A stretch of 44,949 bases of DNA from Rhodospirillales bacterium (GTDB taxonomy: Bacteria; Pseudomonadota; Alphaproteobacteria; Reyranellales; Reyranellaceae). The translations under genes and the position numbers were made by a program. The stretch spans positions 94,091 to 139,039 of the forward strand of contig JACPOB010000029.1 in the NCBI GenBank assembly GCA_016185145.1, in the 5' to 3' direction. Each line of letters starts with the position of its first letter. Position 1 is the stretch's first letter. The notes beneath the pieces were generated by a model. The model did not search any database. It was not told the origin of the DNA and saw only the letters and a list, made by a program, of their open reading frames with translations. Below, piece by piece: positions 8,085-16,410 of the stretch.

Positions 8085-9449
8085 TCAGATGATTTCCATG
8101 TAGCGGTCGAGTTCCCATTCGGTGATGGCCTTGCGGAACTCACGCTCTTCCCATTCGCGGGTTGCAGAATAGTGATCGACGAAGGCATCGCCGAACAGAT
8201 CGCGCGCCGCCGGCGAGGCTTTCAGGCGGCCCGCCGCCTCCATCAGGGTGCGCGGCAGCTGCGCCTTCTCCGGATGCTCGATCTCGTAGGAGTTTCCCTT
8301 GATGGGCTCGCCGGGATCGATCCTGTTCTCGACGCCCCACAGGCCCGAGCCGACGGCCGCAGCCAGCGCCAGGTAGGGGTTCGCATCGGCGGCGGCGATG
8401 CGGTACTCCACGCGCGTCGACTTCGGCGAACCCGGAATGACGCGCAGCGAGGTCGTGCGGTTCTCGACGCCCCAGCTCGCCACGGTGGGCGCCCAGAAGC
8501 CGGGAATGAGCCGGCGATAGGAGTTCACGTTGTTGGCCACCATGGCCAGCAGGTCGGGCATCAGCGCCCGCTGGCCGCCGACGAAGTGGCGCATGGTGTC
8601 GCTCATGCGACGGCTGCCGCCCTCGTCGAAGAACACCGGCCTGCCCTCCCTCCACAGCGACATGTGCATGTGGCCGCCGCAGCCCGGCCAGTCCTTGGAC
8701 CACTTGGCCATGAAGGTCGCGAGCCAGTCGCGCTTCTGCGCCAGCACCTTGGTGTAGAGCTTGAACAGCGCGGCGGCGTCGGCGGCAGCCAACCCGTCCT
8801 TCACGCGCAACGCCGCCTCGAGCACGCCGGCGCCGGTCTCGGTGTGCAGGCCCTCGATGCCCATGTCCATCGTCTCGCACATGGCGAGCAGGTCGCGATA
8901 CCAGTCCGACAGGACCGAGTTGCGCAGCATGGAGTAGCCGAAGAAGCCCGGCGAGATCGGCTTCAGGTTCTTGAAACCCTTCTCGCGGATCGAGAAGGCC
9001 GTCTCGGCAAAGACGAAGAACTCGTACTCGAAGCCGACGCGGACCTCGAAGCCGAGCTTGGCGGCGCGCGCCAGCACGCGGCGCAGGATGCCGCGCGGAC
9101 AGATCTCCTCGGCCTTGTCGGCGAACTCGCAGAGGAACAGGAGATTGCCGGGCTCGGTCGCGATCTCGCGGCAGGTCTCGGGCAGGATGCGCACGGTGGC
9201 GTCGGGATAGGCCGTGTGCCAGCCGGTGTAGGTGACGTTGTCGTAGAGCTGGTCGTTGGAATCCCAGCCCAGCACCACGTCGCAGAAGCCCATGCCGCCG
9301 TCGAGCGCGCTGCTGAACTTGTCGATGTGCAGGTACTTGCCGCGCAGGATGCCGTCGATGTCGTGGACGCCCACCTTGACGTGGCGCAGCCCGCGCTCCT
9401 GCAGGATGCGACGCGCATCGGCCGCCGTTCTTACCTGGCGCGGTTCCAT
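8085..9449 (-). CDS. Glutamine synthetase family protein (gamma-glutamyl amide ligase type)
   Basis: The predicted reaction is ATP-dependent ligation of glutamate to ammonia or an amine. The protein has 454 residues, as in PuuA/GlnT-like members, shorter than GlnA-III. Visible family motifs are EYEFFVF (metal-binding Glu), the PGCGGHMHMSL block, VASWGVENRTTSLRV and RVEYRIAAADANPYLALAA, so the active site appears complete. The lack of a GlnA-like adenylylation tyrosine segment and the divergent N-terminus argue that this is not the main glutamine synthetase. Location next to TRAP-transporter, hydantoinase and N-demethylase genes fits gamma-glutamylation of an amine such as methylamine or putrescine; that substrate is inferred. 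A family D repeat lies between it and the upstream dctM gene. Confidence 0.88.
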   Translation of the reverse strand: MEPRQVRTAADARRILQERGLRHVKVGVHDIDGILRGKYLHIDKFSSALDGGMGFCDVVLGWDSNDQLYDNVTYTGWHTAYPDATVRILPETCREIATEPGNLLFLCEFADKAEEICPRGILRRVLARAAKLGFEVRVGFEYEFFVFAETAFSIREKGFKNLKPISPGFFGYSMLRNSVLSDWYRDLLAMCETMDMGIEGLHTETGAGVLEAALRVKDGLAAADAAALFKLYTKVLAQKRDWLATFMAKWSKDWPGCGGHMHMSLWREGRPVFFDEGGSRRMSDTMRHFVGGQRALMPDLLAMVANNVNSYRRLIPGFWAPTVASWGVENRTTSLRVIPGSPKSTRVEYRIAAADANPYLALAAAVGSGLWGVENRIDPGEPIKGNSYEIEHPEKAQLPRTLMEAAGRLKASPAARDLFGDAFVDHYSATREWEEREFRKAITEWELDRYMEII

Positions 9450-9481
9450 GCCTTCTCCCCTGCAACGACACCCCTCATGTT

Positions 9482-9570
9482 CCTCTCACCCGCTAGGGGG
9501 AGAGGCTAGGAGAGGGGGAATCGACGTGCGTGGCCCCCACTCCCAACCTCTCCCCCTAGCGGGGGAGAGG
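9482..9570. repeat. Palindromic intergenic repeat, family D
   Basis: Inverted arms CCTCTC(A)CCCGCTAGGGGGAG... (from 9482) and ...CTCCCCCTAGCGGGGGAGAGG (to 9570) surround a short loop near 9525. Each arm also contains its own CCCGCTAGGGG-type hairpin. It occupies the gap between the dctM stop (9588) and the glutamine-synthetase-family start (9449), so it may reduce read-through or shield mRNA ends. Function is inferred. Confidence 0.85.
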
Positions 9571-9587
9571 AGCATTTGAAGTGGAGA

Positions 9588-10895
9588 CTAGCTGCTGAGA
9601 TACCGGGGAAGCCAGAGGGCAATGTCGGGGAGAACCGCGATGACCATGGTGAAAAGCACCATGATCAGCAGGTAAGGCAAGGTCACCTTGGCGATATAGC
9701 CCAGGCCGTCCTCGGTGAGGCCCTGGATCACGAACAGATTGAAACCGACGGGCGGCGTGATCTGCGCCATTTCGACCACCAGCACCAGGAAGATGCCGAA
9801 CCAGATCGGGTCGAAGCCGGCCGCCTTCACGATCGGCATGACGATGGGCAGCGTCATGACGATCATGCTGAAGCCGTCGAGGAAGCACCCCAGGATCAGG
9901 TAGAAGATGATCAGGGCCACGATCAGCATGAAGGGCGAGAGACCCAGGCTGGACACGAAGGCCGCGACCGCGCCCGGAATGCCGAGAAAGGCCGCCGCAC
10001 TGCCCAGGATCGAAGCGCCGAGCACGATCAGCGCGATCATGGCGCAGGTCTGCACCGAACCGATGGCGATGGCGCGCAGCGCCCCGCCCTTCAGCTCGCC
10101 CTGCAGGCCTGCGACGCAGAGCGCGCCCAGCACGCCCACGGCCGCCGCCTCGGAGGGCGTGGCGAGGCCGCCGTACATCGAGCCCAGCACGCACAGGATC
10201 AGGAACACCGCCGGTCCCAGCTCGCGGATCGAGGTCGCGAACTCCGCCGCCGAGGCAAGCCGCACCTTGCGCTCAGCCGCCGGCACCAGCTCGGGCTTGA
10301 GCGCCGTATGGATCATGATCCAGGCCATGAAGCAGGCCGCCAGCAGGAAGCCCGGGATGAAGCCCGCGGTAAAGAGCTTGGCAATCGAGACGTCGCCCAG
10401 CACGCCGTAGATGATCATGATGTTGGACGGCGGGATCAGGAAGCCGAGCGTGCCCGCGCCGGCCAGCGAGCCCACGGCGACATCCTTCGAGTAGCCGCGC
10501 TTCAGCAGCTCGGCCAGCGAGATGCGGCCGACGACCTGCGTCGTCGCCGCCGACGAGCCCGAGATTGCCGCGAAGATCGAGCAACCGATGACGTTGACGT
10601 GCAGCAGCCGCCCCGGCAGCAGCGCCGCCCATGGCGTCAGCCCGCGGAACAACGACTGCGACAGCCGCGTGCGGAACAGGATCTCGCCCATGACGATGAA
10701 CAGCGGCAGCGCCAGCAGTTCCTGCGTCGTCAGGATGTTCCAGGCGTACTGAGCCAGGAGCTTGTCGAGCGGGATATCGCGGAAGACCGCCAGCAGCACC
10801 GTGCCGGTGACGGCCAGCGTCCAGCCGATCCACAGGCCGCCCGCCAGGAAGGCGAACAGCACGACGAACATGACAGCGACAATTTCGAGCATCAC
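9588..10895 (-). CDS. dctM: TRAP transporter large permease (DctM family)
   Basis: This is the main membrane subunit of a tripartite ATP-independent periplasmic transporter, using the sodium or proton gradient to import an organic acid. It has 435 residues, almost entirely hydrophobic, with about 12 predicted segments. Family features include the N-terminal LLAVFRDIPLDKLL region, PLFIVMGEILFRTRL, GSLAGAGTLGFLIPPS and the C-terminal GGCFLDGFSM / QITPPVGFNLFVIQG-like blocks. It starts at adjacent GTG (10895) and ATG (10892) codons; I cannot choose between them. Its start lies 20 bases downstream of the dctQ stop, and dctP comes before dctQ, giving the order P-Q-M in one operon. Confidence 0.93.
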   Translation of the reverse strand: MMLEIVAVMFVVLFAFLAGGLWIGWTLAVTGTVLLAVFRDIPLDKLLAQYAWNILTTQELLALPLFIVMGEILFRTRLSQSLFRGLTPWAALLPGRLLHVNVIGCSIFAAISGSSAATTQVVGRISLAELLKRGYSKDVAVGSLAGAGTLGFLIPPSNIMIIYGVLGDVSIAKLFTAGFIPGFLLAACFMAWIMIHTALKPELVPAAERKVRLASAAEFATSIRELGPAVFLILCVLGSMYGGLATPSEAAAVGVLGALCVAGLQGELKGGALRAIAIGSVQTCAMIALIVLGASILGSAAAFLGIPGAVAAFVSSLGLSPFMLIVALIIFYLILGCFLDGFSMIVMTLPIVMPIVKAAGFDPIWFGIFLVLVVEMAQITPPVGFNLFVIQGLTEDGLGYIAKVTLPYLLIMVLFTMVIAVLPDIALWLPRYLSS

Positions 10896-10915
10896 AGCCT
10901 ACGGCGTCGACAGCA

Positions 10916-11500
10916 TCATTCGGCGACGGACGCCGCGCGCATGTTGAGATCCTCCAGGGGCAGGCCGAGCAGCGCCTGGAAGAAGCGCGCCACGAACTGC
11001 AGCACCAGCAGGCAGATGCCGAAGGTGACCAGCGCCTGCGGCACCCACAGGGGGCTCTCGCTCGAGATCGAGACCTGACCCGACGAGAAGCTGCGCCAGG
11101 TGAAGTTGACCATGGCGACGGCCAGGAAGCCGGTGAAAGCCACGCCCAACGCTGCCAGCACCGTCTCCATCCAGCGCCGCGTCGCCGGCGTCACACGCGC
11201 CAGCACCAGGGTGACCCGGATGTGACCGCCGGCGCGCAAGGTCATGGCGGCGCCGAAGGTGAAGGCCGCAGCCATGAGATAGGAGCTGTATTCCCAGGCG
11301 ACCGGAATATCGGCCGGCACCCAGGGAAAGATATCGGACAGCGCCCGCACCAGGACTTCGCCGAGCATCAGGCAGGTCAGCGCCGCCAGGCAGGCGGCGC
11401 CCAGCCAGCCGTCGAGCCGGCCGAGCATGTCTATCCCATCGAGGAGAGAACGCAGGGGCTGTGGCGCCCCTGCGTTCGGGTTCGGACCGTGTGCGCTCAC
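10916..11500 (-). CDS. dctQ: TRAP transporter small permease (DctQ family)
   Basis: This is the small membrane subunit that pairs with DctM. Four hydrophobic segments are visible, beginning at WLGAACLAALTCLMLGEVLV, then YLMAAAFTFGAAMT, the segment from VLAALGVAFTGFLAV, and QALVTFGICLLVLQFVA. GTG at 11500 overlaps the dctP stop codon by GTGA and leaves the segment LRSLLDGID before the first helix, as in many DctQ proteins; this gives 194 residues. ATG at 11428 (170 residues) is the alternative and would also retain all four helices. Translational coupling to dctP favours the upstream start. Confidence 0.85.
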   Translation of the reverse strand: MSAHGPNPNAGAPQPLRSLLDGIDMLGRLDGWLGAACLAALTCLMLGEVLVRALSDIFPWVPADIPVAWEYSSYLMAAAFTFGAAMTLRAGGHIRVTLVLARVTPATRRWMETVLAALGVAFTGFLAVAMVNFTWRSFSSGQVSISSESPLWVPQALVTFGICLLVLQFVARFFQALLGLPLEDLNMRAASVAE

Positions 11501-12504
11501 GCGCGCTTCATTTCGACGAGGTAGGCCTTGATCGGCTTCTCGGCGGCCGGCACGCGCTTGATGAAGTCGGCGATCATCGGCGCCGTCTTCTTCTGCAGGT
11601 CGGCCACCATCTGCGGCGGCGGGACGACGATCTGCATGCCGCCCTCGGTCAGCCTCTTGTTGCTGTCGGCGTCGGCCTTGAGCGAGGTGCCCCAGAAGTC
11701 CGGTTCGAGCTTCTTGGCGAGATCGACGATGATCTTCTGGTTGGCCGGCGAGATCTTCTTCAGCGTGTCGTTGTTGATCGTGACGATCTGGCACGACCAG
11801 GCATGGTTGGTCTGGTGGAAGAACTTGAGGAACTCCCAGAACTTGCCGTCGACACCCGACACCGACGACGTCGAGACGCCGGCGACCGCGCCCGACGACA
11901 GCGCCGCGATGGTCTCGCCCCATGGGATCAGCGCCGGCGCCATGCCGATGGCGCTGCACATGTCCTGGGCGTTCTTGTCGGGCACGCGGATCTTGATGCC
12001 CTTCAGCGCGTCGAGCGACTCGCACTTGACCTTGAGGTGCAGGTACTGCGTCGGCCACGGCACCATGTAGAGGATGGTCTGGTTGTTCTTCAGCGCCACC
12101 TTCTCGTACTCGGGCCGGAGGTACTTGTGCAGCACCTTCAGCTCCTCGATGTTGTTGGAGATGAAGGGGATGCCCTCGACGCCCAGGATCGGCTCGTCGC
12201 CGATCTGCTGGATGTTCAGGATGTCGGCCATCGGCACCAACCCGTCGCGCACGGCGCGAAGCTGCTCGGGTCCCTTGAAGCCGAGCTGGCCACCCGCCTT
12301 CACGTCGATGTCGACGGCGCCGGACGTGCCAGCCTTGACCTCCTCGGCGAACTTCTTGGCGTTGACCGTGTGGAAATTTCCATCCGGCCACACCGTCGAC
12401 AGCGGCAGCTTCAGCGTTTGCGCCTGTGCGATCGCCGGTGCGCCCAGCATCATCGCGCTCATGCCCACGCCTGCCTTCAGAGCCGTTCTACGTCCAAGCC
12501 TCAT
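11497..12504 (-). CDS. dctP: TRAP transporter substrate-binding protein (DctP family)
   Basis: This is the periplasmic solute receptor that delivers substrate to DctQM. ATG at 12504 is chosen because AGGGGG lies 6 bases upstream and because it gives a typical export signal: MRLGRRTALKAG has a twin-arginine-like RR pair, then a hydrophobic stretch and cleavage near AIAQA. An open frame extends further upstream but without such support. The mature part shows the DctP fold: PDGNFHTVNAKKFAEEV near the start, IRVPDKNAQDMCSAIGMAP in the middle (with the arginine that binds carboxylates in this family), and a helical end. At 335 residues it has normal length. Ligand unknown; the context suggests a product or substrate of the HyuA/HyuB enzymes encoded just upstream. 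Confidence 0.92.
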   Translation of the reverse strand: MRLGRRTALKAGVGMSAMMLGAPAIAQAQTLKLPLSTVWPDGNFHTVNAKKFAEEVKAGTSGAVDIDVKAGGQLGFKGPEQLRAVRDGLVPMADILNIQQIGDEPILGVEGIPFISNNIEELKVLHKYLRPEYEKVALKNNQTILYMVPWPTQYLHLKVKCESLDALKGIKIRVPDKNAQDMCSAIGMAPALIPWGETIAALSSGAVAGVSTSSVSGVDGKFWEFLKFFHQTNHAWSCQIVTINNDTLKKISPANQKIIVDLAKKLEPDFWGTSLKADADSNKRLTEGGMQIVVPPPQMVADLQKKTAPMIADFIKRVPAAEKPIKAYLVEMKRA

Positions 12505-12553
12505 CGAAGCCCCCTTCGTTGTTTGACACCCTTCCCCGATCTCACTCGGCCGC

Positions 12554-14227
12554 CTACTCCGCTGCCCTGGGCGGCTTGAATTCATAGACCTTCTCGGCCG
12601 TCTCGACGGAGATCAGCCCGTCGGCGAGGTCGTTCGCGACCTGCACGCGATCGCGCTCCGCCGGCTCGCCGATTCCGGCGCCGCCCGGTGTCATCACCAC
12701 CAGCCGGTCGCCCGGCGGGATCAGCTGGAAGCCCTTGCCCTTCAAGGTCCGGCCGGACTTCAGCGCCACGAAGCCCGCCTCGCCGTCCCGGCCGCCGTCA
12801 CGACCGCGCGGCGGGTGGTCGATGCGGTCGAACGCCGCCAAGAGGTCGAAGGGCTCGGCGATGCCGCTCTCGATCTCCATGATCTGCCCCAGCCCGCCGC
12901 GGGTGCGGCCGGCGCCGCCCGAATCGGGACGGAACTCCTTGCGCCAGAAGATCAGCGGCGTCTGGGTCTCGGCGATCTCGACCGGCGTGCCGCGCACGCC
13001 GCTCGGGTAGGCCGTGGCCGACAGCCCGTCCTTGTCGGGACGCGCCCCGGTGCCGCCGTTTGAGGTGATGGCCATGCCGAAGCCGTAGTTGCCGCCCTCG
13101 CCGCCTTTGACATGGCCGCGCACGTTGAGGTTCCACAGGCACGACGTGCCCTCGGCCGGCACGCGGTCGGGCACGATCTGGCGCAGGCAACCGAAGGTAA
13201 CGTCGGGCAGCATCTGGCCGATGATGTGGCGGGAGGCGACGGCGCTGGGCTTGGGCGCGTTGAGGATGGTGTCGGCCGGCGCCGACACGGTGAGCGGCTC
13301 GAGGGAGCCGGCGTTGTTGGGGATGTGCGTCGCCACCACGCAGCCCAGGCCGAACACCGTGTAGGCCGTGGTGTAGGCATGCGGCACGTTGATGCCGCGG
13401 CCCGACACGGCCGACGTGCCGGTGTAGTCGACATGGATGCCGGTGTCGGAGATGGTCAGCGCCGCCTTCAGCGTCAGCGGCTCGTCGTAGCCGTCGATCG
13501 TCATGGCGTTGTGCCAGGTGCCCTTGGGCAGCTTGGCGATCTCTTCCAGCACCGCCTCGCGCGAGCGGGCGATGATGTGGTCGCCGAGCTCGTCCAGCGA
13601 GTCGATGCCGAACTCGTCCATCATCTCGACCAGGCGGCGGGCGCCGACATCGTTGCAGCCGGCCAGCGAGTAGACGTCGCCCTCGGTGTCGACCGGCAGC
13701 CGCGTGTTGGCGCGGATCATCGACATCAGGGTCTCGTTCACCTTGCCCTGGTCGAACAGCTTCAGCATCGGGATGTAGAGGCCTTCCATGAACACGTCGG
13801 TCGCGTCCGGCCCGAAGCCGATGCCGCCGATATCCATGAGATGGCTGGTGCAGGAGAACAGCGCCACCAGCTTGCCGTTGCGGAAGGCCGGCGTGGTGAT
13901 GACGAAGTCGTTGAGATGGCCGGTGCCCATCCACGGATCGTTGGTGATGTAGGCATCGCCCGGCTTCATGGTCTCGACCGGGAAGTAGCGCAGGAAGTGC
14001 TTCACCGACTCGGCCATCGAATTGACGTGGCCCGGCGTGCCGGTGACGGCCTGGGCCAGCATGCGGCCCTCGAGGTCGAACACGCCCGCCGAAAGGTCGC
14101 CGCATTCGCGCACGATCGGACTGAAGGCGGTGCGCATCAGGGTCTGCGCCTGCTCCTCGACCACGGCGATCAGGCGGTTCCACATGATCTGCAGGTCGAT
14201 CAGGCCGACGCTGTTGGACTGGCTCAT
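12554..14227 (-). CDS. hyuB: Hydantoinase B/oxoprolinase family protein
   Basis: This is the second subunit of an ATP-dependent cyclic amide hydrolase (hydantoinase/5-oxoprolinase family), or the related acetone/acetophenone carboxylase type. It has 557 residues, typical length. Family blocks include FSPIVRECGDLSAGVFD, GTPGHVNSM, DAYITNDPWMGTGHLNDF, SHLMDIGG and, near the C-terminus, FRPDSGGAGRTRGGLGQ. The SD sequence GAGGAG overlaps the hyuA stop region; HyuA ends 7 bases before this start, so the two are co-translated. The trap genes follow after 49 bases. Which ring compound is opened (hydantoin, N-methylhydantoin, oxoproline) cannot be told from sequence. Confidence 0.92.
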   Translation of the reverse strand: MSQSNSVGLIDLQIMWNRLIAVVEEQAQTLMRTAFSPIVRECGDLSAGVFDLEGRMLAQAVTGTPGHVNSMAESVKHFLRYFPVETMKPGDAYITNDPWMGTGHLNDFVITTPAFRNGKLVALFSCTSHLMDIGGIGFGPDATDVFMEGLYIPMLKLFDQGKVNETLMSMIRANTRLPVDTEGDVYSLAGCNDVGARRLVEMMDEFGIDSLDELGDHIIARSREAVLEEIAKLPKGTWHNAMTIDGYDEPLTLKAALTISDTGIHVDYTGTSAVSGRGINVPHAYTTAYTVFGLGCVVATHIPNNAGSLEPLTVSAPADTILNAPKPSAVASRHIIGQMLPDVTFGCLRQIVPDRVPAEGTSCLWNLNVRGHVKGGEGGNYGFGMAITSNGGTGARPDKDGLSATAYPSGVRGTPVEIAETQTPLIFWRKEFRPDSGGAGRTRGGLGQIMEIESGIAEPFDLLAAFDRIDHPPRGRDGGRDGEAGFVALKSGRTLKGKGFQLIPPGDRLVVMTPGGAGIGEPAERDRVQVANDLADGLISVETAEKVYEFKPPRAAE

Positions 14228-14234
14228 GCTCTCC

Positions 14235-16319
14235 TCACGCGTCCTTGCGATCCATCACGATACAGCCGGAGGCATCGATGTGCGCGGCAAAACTGGCCGA
14301 AATATAAGTCGAGGTCTCGTCCTCGGCGACGATCGCCGGCCCCGGGAAGGCGCTGCCCGGCGGCAGGGCCTCGCGGCGATAGACCGGGACCTCGGCGGTG
14401 CGGCCGCTGCGGCCGTCGAACACCGGCCGCTTGCCGACCGGCTTGGGCGCCGGGACCGCCGGCGCCGCCCCCTGCCGTGCCGGCAGCTTGGCCTCGGTCG
14501 AGACCTGGACCGACCAGCTCAGGATCTCGATGGCGGCGTTGGGGATATGGCGCTCGAACAGCACGGCGTAGTCGCGCTCGTAGGCCTCGCGCAGCGCCTG
14601 GGAATCGGATGCCTGCAGCGGCCGAGCCGGCAGCTCGACCACGATCTCATGCCCCTGGCCGACGTAGCGCATGAAGGCGAGCCGTCGCTCGAAGGTCGCC
14701 ATCCCGCGCGCACCCGGCGCCACCAGGGCCGTGGCCTCCGCGCTCATCTCCTTCAGAAGCTCGCCGGCGGCCTCGGCATCGAAGGCGTCGAGGCGCATGT
14801 AGCGGCTGCGCACCAGCTCGTAGGACACCGGCGCCGCGAGGAAGCCCACCGCCGAGCCGACGCCGGCGTTGGGCGGCACGATCACGCGCCTGACGCCGAT
14901 CTTCTCAGCGACGCGCGCGGCGTGCAGCGGAGCGCCGCCGCCGAAGGCGATGAGATTGTACTGGTTGACCACGGCGCCGCGCTCGACGGCATGCACGCGT
15001 GCGGCACTCGCCATGTTCTCCGACACCATCTCGTAGACGGCGTAAGCCGCCATCTCGGTCGACAGCCCGATGCCCTGGGCGACGTCGCGCTCCAGCGCGC
15101 CCTTGGCCGCGCCGAGATCGAGCTCGATGCTGCCGCCGGCGAAGTCGTGCGGATCGATGGTGCCCAGCACGACGTTGGCGTCGGTCACTGCGGGGTGCGT
15201 GCCGCCGCGGCCGTAGCAGGCCGGACCCGGCTCCGCGCCGGCGCTCTCGGGACCCACCGTGACGCGCTTCAGCGCATCGAGCCGCGCGATCGAGCCGCCG
15301 CCCGCGCCGATCTCGACCATCTCGATCACCGGGATGCGCACCGGCAGGCCCGATCCCTTGAGGAAGCGCGCGGCGCGGTCGACCTCGAACAGCCGCGCGG
15401 TATGCGGCTTGTAGTCGTCGATCAGGCAGATCTTGGCCGTGGTGCCGCCCATGTCGTAGCTCAGCGCCCGCGCCTCGCCGGCGCGCGCCGCCACTTGCGC
15501 CGCAAAAATCGCGCCACCCGCCGGGCCGGATTCGACCAGCCGCACCGGGAAGCGCCGTGCCGTGGCGATGGCGGTGAGGCCGCCGCCCGAGGTCACGAGA
15601 TAGATCGTGCCGGTGAATTTCTCCACCGCGAGCGCCGCCTGCATGCGCGCGAGATAGGAGTCCATCAAGGGCTGGACATAGGCGTTGGCGACGGCGGTCG
15701 ACGTGCGTTCGTACTCGCGCACCTCGGGGCAGACTTCGCTCGACAGCGTGACCCACAGGTCCGGCAACTCTTCCTTCAGGATGTCGCGCGTCCGCCGCTC
15801 GTGCGCCGGGTTGGCGTAGGCGTGCATGTAGGCCACGGCGATGCTCTCGATACCGTCGGCCTGGAGCTTGCGCGCGACCTCGCGCACCGCCTTCTCGTCG
15901 AGCGCCAGGCGAACCTGGCCGTGCACGTCCATGCGCTCGGGCACGGTGAAGCGCAGCGCCCGGGGCACCAGCGGCCGGGGCTTCTCGATGGTGAGGTCGT
16001 ACTGGTCGTAGCGGCTTTCGTTGGCGATATCGAGGACGTCGCGGAAGCCCTCGGTGGCCAGCAGCGCCGTGCGCGCGCCGCGGCGCTCGATCACGGCATT
16101 GGTGGCAAGCGTGGTGCCGTGCACGAAGACCGTGACGTCGCCGAAGCCGCGCCCGGCATCGGCCAGGATCAGCCGCACGCCGTCGAGAACCGCCTGTTCG
16201 GGCCGTTGCGGCGTGGTCAGCAGCTTGCGTGTCAGCCGCTTCCCGCCCTCTTCCAACACCACGTCCGTGAACGTGCCGCCAATGTCGACGGCAATGCGCA
16301 AATCCCTGACCACCTTCAA
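14235..16319 (-). CDS. hyuA: Hydantoinase A/oxoprolinase family protein
   Basis: This is the ATP-binding subunit paired with HyuB, 694 residues. The N-terminus has RIAVDIGGTFTDVVL, the phosphate-1 motif of the acetate/sugar kinase fold that begins all HyuA proteins. ALSYDMGGTTAK is the second phosphate motif, and ESGPAGG and GAGGGSIA blocks follow. The start is TTG at 16319, with an AGGTCTGGA stretch just upstream. It is the first gene of a probable hyuA-hyuB-dctP-dctQ-dctM operon and is divergent from the K+ channel gene, leaving 91 bases for both promoters. In creatinine degraders this pair acts on N-methylhydantoin, releasing a sarcosine precursor, which would suit the flavoprotein at 1967-4420; that link is inference. 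Confidence 0.92.
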   Translation of the reverse strand: MKVVRDLRIAVDIGGTFTDVVLEEGGKRLTRKLLTTPQRPEQAVLDGVRLILADAGRGFGDVTVFVHGTTLATNAVIERRGARTALLATEGFRDVLDIANESRYDQYDLTIEKPRPLVPRALRFTVPERMDVHGQVRLALDEKAVREVARKLQADGIESIAVAYMHAYANPAHERRTRDILKEELPDLWVTLSSEVCPEVREYERTSTAVANAYVQPLMDSYLARMQAALAVEKFTGTIYLVTSGGGLTAIATARRFPVRLVESGPAGGAIFAAQVAARAGEARALSYDMGGTTAKICLIDDYKPHTARLFEVDRAARFLKGSGLPVRIPVIEMVEIGAGGGSIARLDALKRVTVGPESAGAEPGPACYGRGGTHPAVTDANVVLGTIDPHDFAGGSIELDLGAAKGALERDVAQGIGLSTEMAAYAVYEMVSENMASAARVHAVERGAVVNQYNLIAFGGGAPLHAARVAEKIGVRRVIVPPNAGVGSAVGFLAAPVSYELVRSRYMRLDAFDAEAAGELLKEMSAEATALVAPGARGMATFERRLAFMRYVGQGHEIVVELPARPLQASDSQALREAYERDYAVLFERHIPNAAIEILSWSVQVSTEAKLPARQGAAPAVPAPKPVGKRPVFDGRSGRTAEVPVYRREALPPGSAFPGPAIVAEDETSTYISASFAAHIDASGCIVMDRKDA

Positions 16320-16410
16320 TCCAGACCTATATATCTCGCAAGACGGGCGCGACCGTAGACCGGCCTCCCCTGCGTTGCAATTCGCACGCCAGGATGCCTA
16401 TGGTCGCCTC

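Noticed and set aside
11461..12579. 372-codon plus-strand frame opposite dctP
   Set aside because: Antisense shadow; dctP has a signal peptide, ribosome binding site and family motifs.
13112..16358. Long plus-strand open frames opposite hyuA and hyuB
   Set aside because: Shadow frames with His/Arg/Gly-rich translations and no recognisable domain.
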